Shown: positions 1 through 11,139, counted from the first letter of the stretch. The stretch: DNA of 64,000 nt from Ancylostoma caninum (GCA_037903475.1 JBAJFG010000167.1:62001-126000); one strand, 5' to 3'. A program made the numbers and translations. The notes: generated from the letters alone by a model not told the origin.

Positions 1-430
1 AACGAGAGAAAGGATGACAGGGAGGCGGAAGAAATGTAGGAAACAGAAAAGATTAAAGGGAAACTGTGAGAGAGAAGTTGTGTGCGGGGGAAATACTCAA
101 ATTGCTACAAAAAGAAAGAACGCGCGCCGCGGCTAGCAAAATTACAACAAACCAGATGAACGCGCGCGCTAAAAAAATTAAGGAGAAAAGAGGAAGAGAG
201 AGAGAGAGGATGAGAGAAAGGAGAGAAGAGAGTGAAGAAACAAAAAAGAATAAAAAAGTCATGAGAGAGAAGTTGCGCGCGAGGAAACGATTAAAATGCA
301 AAAAAACCATTTCGAGCGCGCACAAAAACAGTGGTAGAAAAAGAAGAAAGCGATAGAAGGAGAGAAAGAAGCGAAAGAGATGAGAGGGAACCGAAAAAAA
401 ATGTTTCGCGCGCCGCGCCGAAATTCAGTC
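1..430. repeat. Purine-rich low-complexity tract
   Basis: The plus strand is dominated by A and G (GAGAGA, GAAAGA, AAGAAG runs) for about 400 bases, interrupted by short alternating CG blocks such as CGCGCGCC. Open frames here, on either strand, have the Arg/Lys/Glu-rich or Ser/Leu/Phe-rich composition expected from translating simple sequence, so I call no gene. The tract probably continues to the left of the window. Confidence 0.7.
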
Positions 431-837
431 ATCGAGCTGTCACCGAAATTCGATCGATACGAAATCGACCTAGGTCCGGTAGCACAATGGCAGCAGTGCG
501 GAAAGAAATTTTGCCGTTTTTTGGGTGCTCGGCAACTGCTCGGTAGTGCCACTCAACTTGGCAGCACTATATACCATTTTCAACGCTGTTGAACTTGTGC
601 TGAATGGGCGGGACGATGGGCGGAACAGGCCTCGCCCACCGAGACTAGTGCTGCTCGAATGTCTGAGTTTGTACCTTACTCTCAATTGCCTCAACTATTC
701 AGCTTGTGTCGATTTACCACTTTCGAAGGCATGCGAGGACCGCATCAATTACTCTGCTCTCCTCGATAAGCTGCGACCCGACTACATTTTCATTCTAGCC
801 AGGTATGCGGCATGTAACATGGGCAAAATGAACCTAG

Positions 838-1312
838 GCCCGTAGTAGAGTGTCATGGCGGTGAGATGAACTCCAAAACTCATCACCACGCTTTAGGCGA
901 TGATTGCATGCCAGCTCACATCCACGGAGTACAGGATAGCAGATCATTGCCACCACGTCACTGCTACAGCACGCACGTGGCAACAGAGGAGATCATCGCC
1001 CTTCTGGAAGCTGATCGCCTTCTCTAGTTGTGGAAATAGTGTGACAGGCGAGTGGACGCAGAAATTGCTACCCCAACCATCTCAATTCTGCGTCTACTCG
1101 CCTCTCCACTATTTTCGCAGCTTGAGAAGGCGATCAGCTCCCAACAGGGCGATGATCTCCTCTGTTGCCACATGCATGCTCTAGCAGTGACGTGGGTGGC
1201 AATGATCTGCTATCCTACACTCCGTAGATGTGAGCTGGCATGCAATCATCGCCTAAAGCGTGGTGGTGAGTTTTGGAGTTCATCTCACCAGCATGACACT
1301 TCACTGCGGGCC
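838..1312. mobile_element. Foldback/MITE element, family FB-A copy 1
   Basis: The ends are long inverted repeats: the left end GGCCCGTAGTAGAGTGTC matches the reverse complement of the right end around 1290-1312 for more than 45 bases with few mismatches, and the complementarity continues inward almost to the middle near 1065. Flanking CTA on both sides (835-837 and 1313-1315) may be a 3-bp target-site duplication, which would suit PIF/Harbinger-type elements. No transposase is encoded. A second copy lies at 46625-47156. The long frame that begins inside this element at 1052 is an artefact of the palindrome. Confidence 0.75.
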
Positions 1313-1708
1313 CTACTAGTTGTATTCACACATATTTGCCGTTCCATTTGCTTTTTTGTTCCGGAATTTCGCCGGCGCGCACAATTTGTTGCTATCAGGT
1401 CTCATAACCCAAGTGTCATTGGGAACATTCTAAAGGAAGACTCCGTATTCGTTGAGTCGTTGCAGCAATTGAACCTATTCTCCAAACGTGCTCAGAAGGT
1501 AGGCTCAAGCAACATCCCTTTGATACATATAACGAAAAAAGATAACAACAGATTTCCTGATTTCACATCGCAGGTCTACGTGCTCCGACCTCTTCCTCCT
1601 TGTCAACTACGCTGCGCGTCTTATGCGATGTTTCGAACTCGTGGAGATTTCGTAGCGAAGCTTGGAGTGAGTATGAGACAATTCATCCTAGGTCTAATGA
1701 AAGAACTA

Positions 1709-2090
1709 TTAGGGTGGTAAGAAAGTCTTGAGCCGATTTTTACAAAAGTTCCAGAACTTTTGCTTATTAATCGGTATCCATGACCTACCACGTGCTTTTT
1801 GTAGACAAACTTGGGGCTTCTCCATAATAGGCATATATAGCCAAATTGCCTTCCTCAACTTCAATTACGACGTCAGTTCCACGAGAGGTCCCCCTAGCCA
1901 AAATCAGTTTTTCCTGCTCTGTCCACATCGAAAGGAGTTTCTAGAATACCTAATTATTGGAGATGAGAGTGGGGTCCTCTACGATTTTAAAACGCACCGT
2001 GCCATGTGGTTCCGTCAAGGAGAAGATCGACCAAATCGCACCCCCACCCAAACATCTGTCTCCTTTGCTACTGCTGGAATTCGCTAGAAA
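1709..2090 (+). pseudogene. Degenerate mariner-family transposase relic
   Basis: A frame around 1931-2060 contains the mariner transposase signature GDES followed by VLYDF, then a WFRQGE-like segment and an N-x-T-P-T-Q stretch. This matches the region around the first catalytic aspartate in mariner transposases (consensus TGDE.W.LYDN, QW..PGE, PKP). About 220 bases upstream, at 1709, the sequence TTAGGGTGGTAAGAAAG resembles a mariner terminal inverted repeat. The rest of the transposase, including the other catalytic aspartates, is absent or too decayed to recognise, and no matching right terminus was found. It is a dead fragment. Family assignment rests on motif memory. Confidence 0.6.
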
Positions 2091-2213
2091 TATTGTATTA
2101 TGAACGGCTCCCGCAAACACACACAGTCACCGGTAACACAGACGCCAATCAGCTCCAGAGAGCCGCGGATGCTGTTTGAGAAAAACGGTCGAAACGAGTT
2201 TCTTGTACACCTA

Positions 2214-2356
2214 CTCAGAACCCCAAAAACAAGTTTCTGATCGCATCCGAAACTTGCTTTTCCAAAAGCTTGTTGACAAGTTGTTTTCACACTTCCTTGC
2301 CGACAAGTTGTTCGCCCGAAAAGCTTGTCGACAACTTGTTTTCAACAACGAAGCAG
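2214..2356. repeat. 143-bp repeat, copy 1 (identical to 58844-58986)
   Basis: These 143 bases run from CTCAGAACCCCAAAAAC to CAACGAAGCAG and are identical, base for base, to 58844-58986. Flanking sequences on both sides are unrelated between copies. The unit contains two near-copies of an AAAAGCTTGTNGACAA-type motif about 57 bases apart and short internal inverted repeats. No coding function is evident. Confidence 0.9.
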
Positions 2357-2379
2357 TGAAAAAAAATATTTGGTCTCAA

Positions 2380-2985
2380 TTTTTTCACTACAAAGGTGCG
2401 AAGCACACCTCTCAACGAGGATCAATGTGGTACTCATTTAGTTTGCGCGACATCAACTTGTCGAGCTTTTTCATCTTCTCATTTTTACTGAAGGGAGGGA
2501 TGCTCTGACAACAATCACCGGCAATGTTCCGCGAAACCAAATATGTTGTTTTGGATGGGTGCTGTTTGATAATTGTCATCAGTTGGGGGTCGCAAACCCC
2601 AGGAAGACCTATGCGACATTCCTTACTTTCGAAGCAAGGCACACCAAGCCGAAAAATCCGGGAGCAGCTCGGCGGAATGCATTCGCTCACACTCCCTTCG
2701 CCGAAACTATGGTGGTATTCTGAGCGATTCCTGCTGCGATGCCGTCGAGTATCAGCCCGCTGAAAAGAGTTTGGCAAAAAACTTGTTTTGGCGCCTTTCG
2801 TTCCACAACTAAAAATTCGCCAAAAACATGAAGTTCCCCCAAAATGCATGAGGTATTTGAAAAGGCCATGAAATTTGCTACAAAATAATGTGCAACTTCT
2901 CATACCGATGATAAGAAACACCGGAGGTTTTCTGCACCCGAAGATGAAGCAGCGAAAAACGCGCATTATTTTTGCACCAACCTAA
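2380..2985. repeat. Dispersed repeat DR1, copy 1 (related to 62620-62985)
   Basis: Shares long diverged blocks with 62620-62985, for example CGAAACCAAATATGTTGTTT followed by GGGTGCT and TTTGATAATTGTC, then CATTCCTTACTTTCGAAGCA and an AGGCACACCAAG block. Frames over this stretch are not conserved between copies (indels, different stops), so it is a repeat and not a gene. It lies just downstream of the 143-bp repeat. Confidence 0.7.
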
Positions 2986-3734
2986 TAGATCTGCATACCC
3001 TATTGATGACCTGTGAGAAGAGTAAGCCTAGGAAACCAGCCACGTGATTGTGGTCAGGGCGGGGGGGAGAGTAATCTACTAATTTCGGCTCAAAAATTTG
3101 TTGTCATGAGATTTAGAAATTCCTGAAGGGCAAGTAAGTCGTTCCACCAATAGGAAAGCTGGGTTTTAGAAGTTCTGCACCGCAACCGTTATCTTTACAA
3201 GCACATGAACATGAACAGCCCACACTTAGGATAGAAACTGGCATATACCTATAGAAGTAGCACATGTGAGTAGTAATATTCAATATTCTCACTACATTCG
3301 CAAACACTGATAATTCTCGTCAACACACACGTATTTCTAAAGCATCAACTTATTGGTCCGGGGTTGGTGCTCTGGAAAAGTAGGGCAGTGGCCCGCCAAC
3401 ACTGCTAGTGCAATAGCGTACGAGAGGACTCCGGGCACCAGAGAGCAGCGGTGCGCCGCCAACTTTAACCAGGTAACATCACCAACGTAGTAAAAAGGTC
3501 CAAGGTCTAGCAATAAGGAGGTCGGAATAAAAAAAAAACTCAGTAGAGCTAGTAGAGCTATTGGAACCACAGAGGCTAAACGACAATACTATAGCAGAAA
3601 AAATACTGAATGAATGGTGTTGTAGTCGGGCTTCTGTAGGTAAGGGTTGGGTGACGACTGTAAAACCCATATAACCCCAATATAATGGAACCACCAAGCT
3701 AGCTGTGCTCATCGCAGTCACAGCTTCTCATGAA

Positions 3735-4070
3735 ACTATATGACCTATCCCAACCGTGGCGGCGTAGCGTTCTTACACACAGTGGTCTTGTGGACTTCTT
3801 CCACAGCGCCTCCGAAAGTGCCTGCAGATACATAGCCACGCTGACATTGCATACAAGCGGCGTGGCCACATCGGATCTGGGCCGGACCTGTTATCCAGTT
3901 GAACGTGCTTTCAAAACAAATGCTAGAGGCTCGGCTAGTAAACGTAGTACGAGGTGGTGAGAAATGCTATCTCACCCACTAGGACCGAAACGAAGTCCAT
4001 AAAAACGTCGAAAATGAGTGGAGGTAGTGCCATTCTGTGAGGAAGCATGTCGTTGTCAGATGTCAACGAC
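3735..4070 (+). repeat. Dispersed repeat R1, copy 1 (related to 6300-6600 and 8520-8690)
   Basis: Contains blocks such as GTGGCCACATCGGATC, a CACGAGGTGGTGAG-like junction and CCCACTAGGACCGAAACG that recur in reverse orientation at 6300-6600. The upstream CTTCCACAGCGCCTCCGAAA block recurs in reverse at 8580-8690. Copies are diverged and none carries a conserved frame. Confidence 0.6.
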
Positions 4071-4389
4071 TTCTTTCTTGAATCAGAGTCATTTACCATT
4101 GTTTCGGCAGAATTCAGAAAATTTTTCTCATTAGTGCAAAAGAGCGTGGGAATGTTGACGACTGTATTATGAATTGGAGGTTCATGTTGGAACAAAAAAA
4201 GAAGTTCTCCAGTCATTTTTCCTTCCTTTTATCTGTAATAATGATAGATGAATGTTTCTGGTATGTTAAGTTACGACCTTGCATCAGTGATTGGTCCAGA
4301 CAAACTTCTGAAACTTCTAGCTTCATAAGTGAGTGCTAAGTGATGTAAGTAAATAAGTGATGCTGAGTGACTCATTACTCAGCCAAAGT

Positions 4390-4545
4390 ATCGCACAAAT
4401 GCGTAGGAGTACTGCAGGGCACCCGGAGGGCTTGGTCAGGAGACCCGGTCTGTTACAGACCGCAATTCCCGATTTAGTCCTCCGCAAGTCTCGGTACCCT
4501 CCTCCGCATGTTCCGAAATGGGGTTTTTGAACAAAACTTATCATC
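4390..4545. repeat. CCTCCGCA-type degenerate repeat
   Basis: Carries the phrase CCTCCGCAAGTC and then CCTCCGCATGTTCCGAAAT. The same phrase recurs several times at 5840-6085 at a spacing of roughly 60 bases. Probably fragments of one degenerate tandem repeat. Confidence 0.45.
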
Positions 4546-4614
4546 TCCACTACCGGTCGAGGATTTCAAACTGACCAACCGATCACTTACCATTGCTCTT
4601 TGATTGCTCCACAG

Positions 4615-4709
4615 TCCGCTGCTTTACCTCTGCTCCATCCGTTCCCGCAGCCGAGGGACTATTCGAGGCATCCACTAATGTTCTTATCACAGTGCATTCC
4701 CAAGAGAAG
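4615..4709 (+). CDS. Possible isolated coding exon, unknown product
   Basis: A 95-base open segment sits between a usable acceptor (CTCCACAG, ending 4614) and a donor (GAGAAG|GTAATG, at 4710). In the frame set by the donor it reads as a normal-looking protein segment (RCFTSAPSVPAAEGLFEAST and so on, ending VHSQEK), with codon phase 0 at its 3' end. That phase is compatible with the exon-like segment at 8137. No protein family was recognised and no other linked exons were found, so this could be chance. Confidence 0.2.
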
Positions 4710-5249
4710 GTAATGTTACGGAGCTCAGTCTACATCAATCCCTACCAAACGTCGAATACATTACTCCAAAGGGCCTGTGGAGATTTTGGCCCCTTTCAGC
4801 CAAGAGCTCTGGACTGCTTTACCCTTCACACCAATTTCATTGATTTTTGCTTAATTTTGTCCAGAAATCGCTGATGACATGTCTATTGTTGTTCGATACG
4901 ATGTTTATTTTGTTTGATACGCTGAACACAAAGATATCTACGGTTTCGTAAAAAAATTATAGGTTAAACCATTTATTTCACCAAGTTTTACGCTTTTGAT
5001 TGGGGGATCATGCCCACTGAGGTTTTCTAATGCGCTGAACACAACACCTTGGCCATAACTCTGGTGTTCAAGAATGAACAACGGTCTCACTACGAGGATT
5101 CTCTCAGTGGGGCGTACTTGCGGCAGTTTTCGACTTGCACGTTAATATAGAGAAAATCTTTCCGATTGCAAAAGTGCGCGATTTTCGACGTTATAGAAAA
5201 ATATTAGAAAGCTATTAGAAAGCTTCAGATTTCGATTTGCTCGAGGAAC

Positions 5250-5420
5250 GCTCGTTTCCTGGCCAGGCTACAGTTCATATCCGTAATCTGATCAGGCATA
5301 ACCCGTAGCCTGGTGTGGAAACAGTCAGGCCTGTATTTCGTATAGGCAACATCTGAGGTTTGAGTCAGTTCTGGTGTTGACCCGTAATTTCTCCGAGCAA
5401 CATAAGAAAGTGCTGATTCA
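5250..5420 (-). repeat. Fragment related to the 15-kb minisatellite
   Basis: Read on the minus strand it contains CCTGATCAGATTACGG and GGCTACGGGTT phrases, which match units of the minisatellite at 15075-15360. It appears to be a short inverted outlier of the same repeat family. Confidence 0.45.
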
Positions 5421-5839
5421 GCCGTAGCCTCTTAAAAAACAGAGTCACCCTTTTTGAAGTCTTTCATGTATTCTACAGTCCACGCCAGCTCACACTGATT
5501 TTCTCACCATAAAAATCTCAAGAACGATTTCTGAGGTAAGACTTTGTTGCTATTAGGGCACACACAGTGTTAAAAGTGCTATATTCTGTGGCAGGAACCA
5601 AAATGGATGCTTTTGTGAGTAGGAAGTCCGCTCAAATTGTAGAAGAGACACTTCAGAGATTCCAACAATGAATGCCGTTTTTACAGTGAATATGACAATA
5701 AGAAACTCAATAAACATTATTATAAGAGAAATTTCCAGAGTGATTATGATTATAAAAAGCGTATTATACATTATTAAAAGAGAAAGATGGAGTCCAGGCC
5801 CCAAGTAGTGGGAAAATAGGCAGAACTCACTGCTCTGTG

Positions 5840-6085
5840 ATGTCTGACCTCGGGGGGTTCTCGGATTACCTGCCATGTTCCTCCGCACCCATCCGAGGCT
5901 TTTATCAAAGTTCGGGGGTATGTCGCACCCCCCGACTACATCCTCCGCAAGTCCCGATGGTTTTTCGGGCCTAGATCGCACCCCTCGACTACCTCCTCCG
6001 CGTGTCCCGAAGCAGGCGGTAACCGCATGACCAATGAACTTCCTTAAGAAATGAGGGCTATCGTCCTCCGCATGTCCTGACATTT
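5840..6085. repeat. CCTCCGC-type degenerate tandem repeat
   Basis: At least four diverged units share CCTCCGC(A/G)(A/T)GTCC followed by a CGACTAC or CGAGG block, spaced about 55-65 bases. It is related to 4390-4545. The long minus-strand frame over 5553-6083 crosses this array and has no recognisable domain. Confidence 0.5.
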
Positions 6086-6299
6086 TTGTCTGAGTATAAG
6101 CTCCGAAAAATCAATACTACTTGAACAACGAGGTATTGATTGTCTGATGACATTGCATGAACGAGATATGCCTTCAGGTATCCAAGATACCTGCAGAGCA
6201 TTCACTCCAAGCTTCCAAATGGCAGAAAGAAGAAGAAAATACCAAACTTGCAACTAGAAAGTCCGATCAAATTGGACACATTGAAGTTAAACGTTGTTA

Positions 6300-6600
6300 C
6301 ATCCATCACAACTTTACAGAATGGCATTACCTACACTCATTTTTACGTTCTTGTGGACTTCATTTCGGTCCTAGTGGGTGAGATGGCATTTCTCACCACC
6401 TCGTGCTAGTTTAACTAGCCGAACATCTAGCATTTTTTTGAAAGCACGTTAAACTGGAAAGCAGGCCCGGTCCAAAGCTGATGTGGCCACGCCCCTTGCA
6501 TGCGAAGTCAGCGCACAGTGTGTAATTTCGAACATCTAGCCGATCAAAATTATTTTGCTTGGTGACCGGTGGATAAATTTCTCTACTTTTTGACGTGTAC
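6300..6600 (-). repeat. Dispersed repeat R1, copy 2 (inverted relative to copy 1)
   Basis: The reverse complement matches 3850-4070, including the GTGGCCACATC block, the GGTGGTGAGAAATGC block and the CACTAGGACCGAAA block. Toward 6540 it extends into sequence (CATCTAGCCGATCAAAAT) that matches 8520-8560 in reverse. With copy 1 it forms a widely spaced inverted pair. Confidence 0.6.
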
Positions 6601-6871
6601 TCTGCCTGGTTTGCTGCTTCTATGCACTGCACATGACCCACTGAAACCAGTGATTCAGAGCCAATTTCTAGTAGTCCCGCAATGGTGCCCAACAGCACAA
6701 AATCGGTTTCTGAAGAATAATCTTCAGCGCAGCAGCTGCGCTACTTAAATTTGAGTCTCTATGCTTGTTTGCAAAAAAAAAACAAGTATGTAGAACGTGA
6801 ATATGCGCTTTAGTTTCAAGATTGCATACATTTCCACATTATGAGCATGACGTGAGCTAACATGTCAAGCT

Positions 6872-7505
6872 GCTGGGAGGGAGGGCCTTTGGGTCCCGTC
6901 GAAAAATGGGCGTGGCTAATGATGCCCCACGGATACGCAGGTGCTACGCAGCTTCTGCTGACAGCCACGTGCACTCACAAGGAGGGAGTGACTACTGAGC
7001 GTTTGCAGCACTTCTGTAACCAGTAAAGATGAATAACATCGAAAATGCAAGTAATTGAAAGCAGGACGTCTTTATTGCTTCAAAGCTGTTAAAATTACGG
7101 GTTGGAAATTATGGATAGTGTATGTAGAAGTGGTTTTACCGTAACTGCTCAAAAATGACATCATTTGATGAAGAGGACAGGGATTTTGCGACTAGCCCAA
7201 CGACTAACCTTCTTCATTAACAGAAAAAAAATCCCGCAAAATTTTTCGGGAGTACAAATCATAAACTCAAAGTTTAATCGCACCAATTTCCATTTTTCAA
7301 ACCTAAACAAAAATTTCATCCAGTATGCTTCTTAGCAAGTATTTATCGTTACTGGTAAGAAAGAGTGATCCAAATGCTAGATAGTCACCCAATTCTTTGT
7401 GAGTGTGCATGGCTGTCAACAGGAGTATCGCAGCAGCTGCATATCCGTGAGGCATCGTTAGCCACGCACATTTTTCGACGGGACCCAAAGGCTACGCCGC
7501 CAGCT
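6872..7505. mobile_element. Foldback element with about 130-bp inverted arms
   Basis: The left arm (about 6872-7005, with GGGTCCCGTCGAAAAATG and TGGCTAATGATGCCCCACGG) is complementary to the right arm (about 7380-7505, with CATTTTTCGACGGGACCC and CCGTGAGGCATCGTTAGCCA). The arms enclose roughly 375 bases of AT-rich spacer. No transposase was seen. The short frames in the right arm are reflections of the repeat. Confidence 0.65.
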
Positions 7506-7519
7506 GCTGGATATTTTGT

Positions 7520-8130
7520 GAGATTTCGCAACCAGGAAAGTTGTAATTCTAGAACTGTTGCTCATATAAATAGCCTAAACGGCCCGGAATGTTAACTTAC
7601 ATGGAAATCTTGTAACTCTTAAGAATTCCAGTAGGTATTGTTGAGGTTCTGCTTGGTAAAGGGGGTCGCCTGTAGAGTAGCTCACCATAGCATTTCTTTG
7701 AAGGCGACATTATTCCATTTTTGACCGGTATTTTCCCCACCAAATTTTCTTTTTCTGATAATGGTCTTCATTTCTCCAATTTCAATGCTTTTTCATTCAC
7801 ATTATAACCTCAAAAGTGACGCTTGGCCTTCTCTCACTTGCTTTCATTATGTGCGCTATTGGCGCGAGGCTAACAAACTCCAGGTGTTGCTCAGGTAGAC
7901 TTCTTGATCCATGAAAGTCTTGCGTACCATTACCCGCAATGACATTTTGAAAACAGAACCATTTGCGGAATTGCAAACCCATTTCCTTCAAACGTATCGG
8001 GAAGATCTGTCTTAGAGAATAGCGGTTTCGGCCTACATGGACGTGTTTTCTGTAGAGAGTCGCAGGCGATCGCAAAAATAACACACATGATCGTATACAG
8101 GAAGATTACTGCTAGCCATCACGCATACTT
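7520..8130. other. No supported gene
   Basis: AT-rich sequence without a recognisable repeat or domain. The 95-codon minus-strand frame at 7797-8084 has no recognisable motif. Confidence 0.5.
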
Positions 8131-8136
8131 TTTCAG

Positions 8137-8313
8137 CGGAATCTCGTGGAACTCTTTCTAGATTTGCCTGAAGACGCAAATAGGTTGTGTGCTCAATTGC
8201 TCTTTTCTAAGACAAGTTTTGATAGCTTTCCAGCGACTAAGAAATGTGATTACCAGCAAATATGGAAGCTTGTTTCAAGATCTACAAAATATTTTATGAA
8301 TGGGAAATTCTGA
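8137..8313 (+). CDS. Possible terminal coding exon, unknown product
   Basis: Immediately after a strong nematode-type acceptor (ACTTTTTCAG, ending 8136), 58 codons stay open to a TGA at 8311-8313. The segment reads RNLVELFLDLPEDANR, then a Lys/Ser-rich stretch, then YQQIWKLV and ends NGKF. It has no start codon of its own, so it could only be a last exon or a decayed remnant. There is a faint resemblance to the last helix of LINE reverse transcriptases (hydrophobic stretch followed by LPE), so a transposon origin is an alternative. No upstream exon could be securely joined. Confidence 0.3.
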   Translation, partial: RNLVELFLDLPEDANRLCAQLLFSKTSFDSFPATKKCDYQQIWKLVSRSTKYFMNGKF

Positions 8314-8519
8314 CGACAACATAGACGACACAGACAACTCATAATTTACTCATCTGTTTTACGTACTCATCTGTTTTACGGCGCTGTTGGATTGAAATGG
8401 TATTTTTTCGTTATCTAATCATGCCCCGCCAGGTGATGGGTCGCCAAAAAACCACTTATATCGTATGCGCGGGCTATCAGCGAATACTTTGTTGCAGTAA
8501 TTGCAACGTGAAATGGTAG

Positions 8520-8690
8520 GTCGAAAAATACATTTTGAGCGGTTAGATTTGCAAAATTGCACACGCTGCAGCGTGATATGCATCTGCATGCAGTTTCGGA
8601 GGTGCTGTGGAAGAAGTCCTAAAACCCATCATAGCTACGTATCTGCAGGCACTTTCAGAGGAGCTGTGGAAGAAATCCACAGGAACATTG
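8520..8690 (-). repeat. Dispersed repeat R1, copy 3
   Basis: Includes two tandem-like, diverged copies of a phrase with GCAG(G/T)CACTTTCAGAGG(A/T)GCTGTGGAAGAA, which in reverse matches 3790-3830. The first part matches 6540-6560 in reverse. Diverged repeat, not a gene. Confidence 0.5.
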
Positions 8691-8853
8691 TGGAAGAACG
8701 AGGCGTCTTGCCCAGCTGTGACAGCAGAATAATTACAAGACGTAAATTCATGTTAAAGTAGAGGAAGGTAAAGAGTAGTAAGATTTCGGGTGTGGAGCAA
8801 TGTCAAGAGGCTACTACGTAACCTCCATGATACTTCGCACTGTACTGTAGATG

Positions 8854-9170
8854 CAGCCCCGGTCAATTATTTCTCCATCACAGAAACCGCCCATCTGGTG
8901 GACCGCGCCGCATCACCTACGCGGCATTGATTACCATCCTTAGTCGTCGGGCGTTGTTGATATTGATGTTTTGCTTTCCTTCTTGCCTTCGTTTTCGGAA
9001 TGAAAACGAAGAAACATGGGAAAATGGGTACAAACATAAGCAAAACATCAATGCCAACAGCAACGCTCGACAAATCACAGCACCCATTTGGTCAACTGTG
9101 TCACGTAGGCGAACAGCGCGACGGACCAGATGGACGGTTTTCTATGGTAAAATGATTGACCGGCGGTGTA
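8854..9170. mobile_element. Small foldback element, about 320 bp
   Basis: The left arm beginning CCGGTCAATTATTTCTCCAT and the right arm (reverse complement CCGGTCAATCATTTTACCAT) pair over about 75 bases, continuing through a CCATCTGGT block and a CGCCTACG block. The loop contains another short inverted pair around CTTCGTTTTCGGAATGAAAACG. No coding content. Confidence 0.6.
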
Positions 9171-9761
9171 CGTGGTTTTAGAAAACAGTTCGCATTCAAA
9201 AACCAGACGGTATTAGTCAATGCAAATGTTTGTGGGTTTTTTTCAACATTTTATAATTTTATTCTGATGCTGTGCAACGTCCAGATATTGTAATGATCTT
9301 GTAGAGCAAATCCTACTGCTCTTTGCTGTAGATACAAAAGATGTCAGTTGCACTCGAGAGGCAGGAAGTACCTATATTTCAATCACCCGCTTTTTCAATT
9401 TTTCATTTTCCGTGTAGTTTCGAAATAAGACAACAAGTAATTCGGTTCGAAACAGCTCCCTTGTATTTAATCTAGAGTCCGCTGCCAATTTCACTGTCGA
9501 GCTCAGGGCTAGCAGCTTCCGTCTCACAGAAACGCAGACAAGGGCTTTTCAAAATGTTTTCTTTGTTGTTTCTGGAATTCTCGCTGAAAGAGACGGGGGA
9601 AGGGGACGGATCTATAGAGGCAGTACAGAAAATTGGAGGCCCGGGCAATGAGAGGACTTGTGGTGTGCGACTGGCTTAGGTCATGGTTGCAGAGCACATC
9701 TCGTGCAACCGCTCTAGGGCGATGCGGAGAGTTATAATTACAAGATAGCCACACTTGGTAT

Positions 9762-9965
9762 TCGGCCTAGGGCATGCTTCACAGCAACGCTGTCGCTGCG
9801 ACCGTTCACCATCACAAGTTTACTCCCAGTGGCTTCTATGCCAGCACGGTATTCCATGCAAACTGTGTGATAAGATTTGAGAACTTGTAACATTTTTTCA
9901 TCATTTCCATTCATTTTCTTCACCGCGACGGTGTCGCTGTGAAGTGTGCCATGGGCCTTATGAGT
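9762..9965. repeat. Short foldback repeat
   Basis: TTCACAGCAACGCTGTCGC at 9779 pairs with the reverse complement of the block at 9922-9945 (TTCACAGCGACACCGTCGC), with partial pairing further out through GGCCTAGGGCATG and CATGGGCC. The spacer is about 120 bases. Confidence 0.5.
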
Positions 9966-10250
9966 GGGCTTTGTCCATCGATTGTTATCACCTTCTATCA
10001 CCTTCGATCGGCCTCAGGCGCGGGCACTTCGATTGTGGAGCGACCGCAATCGCAGCAGCACATGCTGCTGTCCTAGAAGCTCAAACAAGCTGTTTCAGAA
10101 CAACTTTATGGTGTACAAAGACTTCGATGGCAGGGAGATAGTTGATCAGGCAATCCACGGGTACGTTCCTTTGTCTTCGGTGACAGTCATCAAGACATTC
10201 TGTCGATTCCGAAAATTAACGAGTTCTCACCTTAATTAATGTAAAATACA

Positions 10251-10318
10251 TAGCGAAAGATAAGAATTATAATCAATCTATGGACATAGCGGAAGATAAG
10301 AATTATAATCAATCCATG
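10251..10318. repeat. 36-bp direct tandem duplication
   Basis: Two adjacent units beginning TAGCG(A/G)AAGATAAGAATTAT and ending CAATC(T/C)ATGG, with two mismatches. A local duplication in AT-rich DNA. Confidence 0.8.
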
Positions 10319-11139
10319 GTAACATCATCAAACTACTAAATACTGTTTATGCTCGAAATAGGTCACGTATGGGCTAAATCCAACTTGGAGATGTGATTTT
10401 TTTCCTATTCAAGCAATTTTTGAGCTGCCTTGCTATCCGTTTTAGTTGGCTATAACTGGAAAATTACATTTGGATGCAGGAAATTCATAAGAATTCGCTC
10501 TGCAATTCTTTAAATGAAACCATAAGCTTCCTATGCTACTTTGTAGTTAAAAATAAATACATCACATATCAAGAGTATGAGCACATCCGTTTTCCGAGGA
10601 TAGTACGGCTGTCGCTTCTGTAATCTGTCCTGCCTATAATTCACTCAGTTTCGCGTATCAAATTGCCCCCACTACACTTACTTTAGGTTAATGTGATGGC
10701 TCCATAGAATTTTTATAATCTTTCGAAGGAAAAATTGCAACGATATTGTACAAGAAGTGGAGGAAAAGTTGTTGTTAAACAACCGTTGTGTTCACAGGAA
10801 GGCAACAAACGATGTAGTGATGGCCAGTTGGTCATCCTTCATTGATTGCTGCTTCAAACATCTTGCTCGTCATGTTGTGAAGGGGGGGGGGGGGTTGATT
10901 GGTTACTAATGCGCCATTTGTTGCTCTTCTCTGGACATAAAGGTTGATTAACGATAAGCCTCCTCACATTTCATACAAGGGCTTTGTAAATTTTCTATAA
11001 AAGGACCACTGAATGATCATGGTAACTGCAACGAACTGTTCTGGGATTGATTGCTGTGATAAATAGACCACAAACATTGCCGCTTAGATGACAGTGAGGC
11101 TTGCTATGGTCAAAAAGCAGGGTATCATCATTATACTTC

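Noticed and set aside
1052..1720. 222-codon plus-strand frame
   Set aside because: Its first third lies in the right arm of the FB-A palindrome, and the rest has no recognisable domain and runs into mariner debris.
2412..2966. 184-codon minus-strand frame
   Set aside because: Lies in dispersed repeat DR1 and is not kept open in the other copy at 62.6 kb.
5553..6083. 176-codon minus-strand frame
   Set aside because: Passes through the CCTCCGC repeat array and has no domain.
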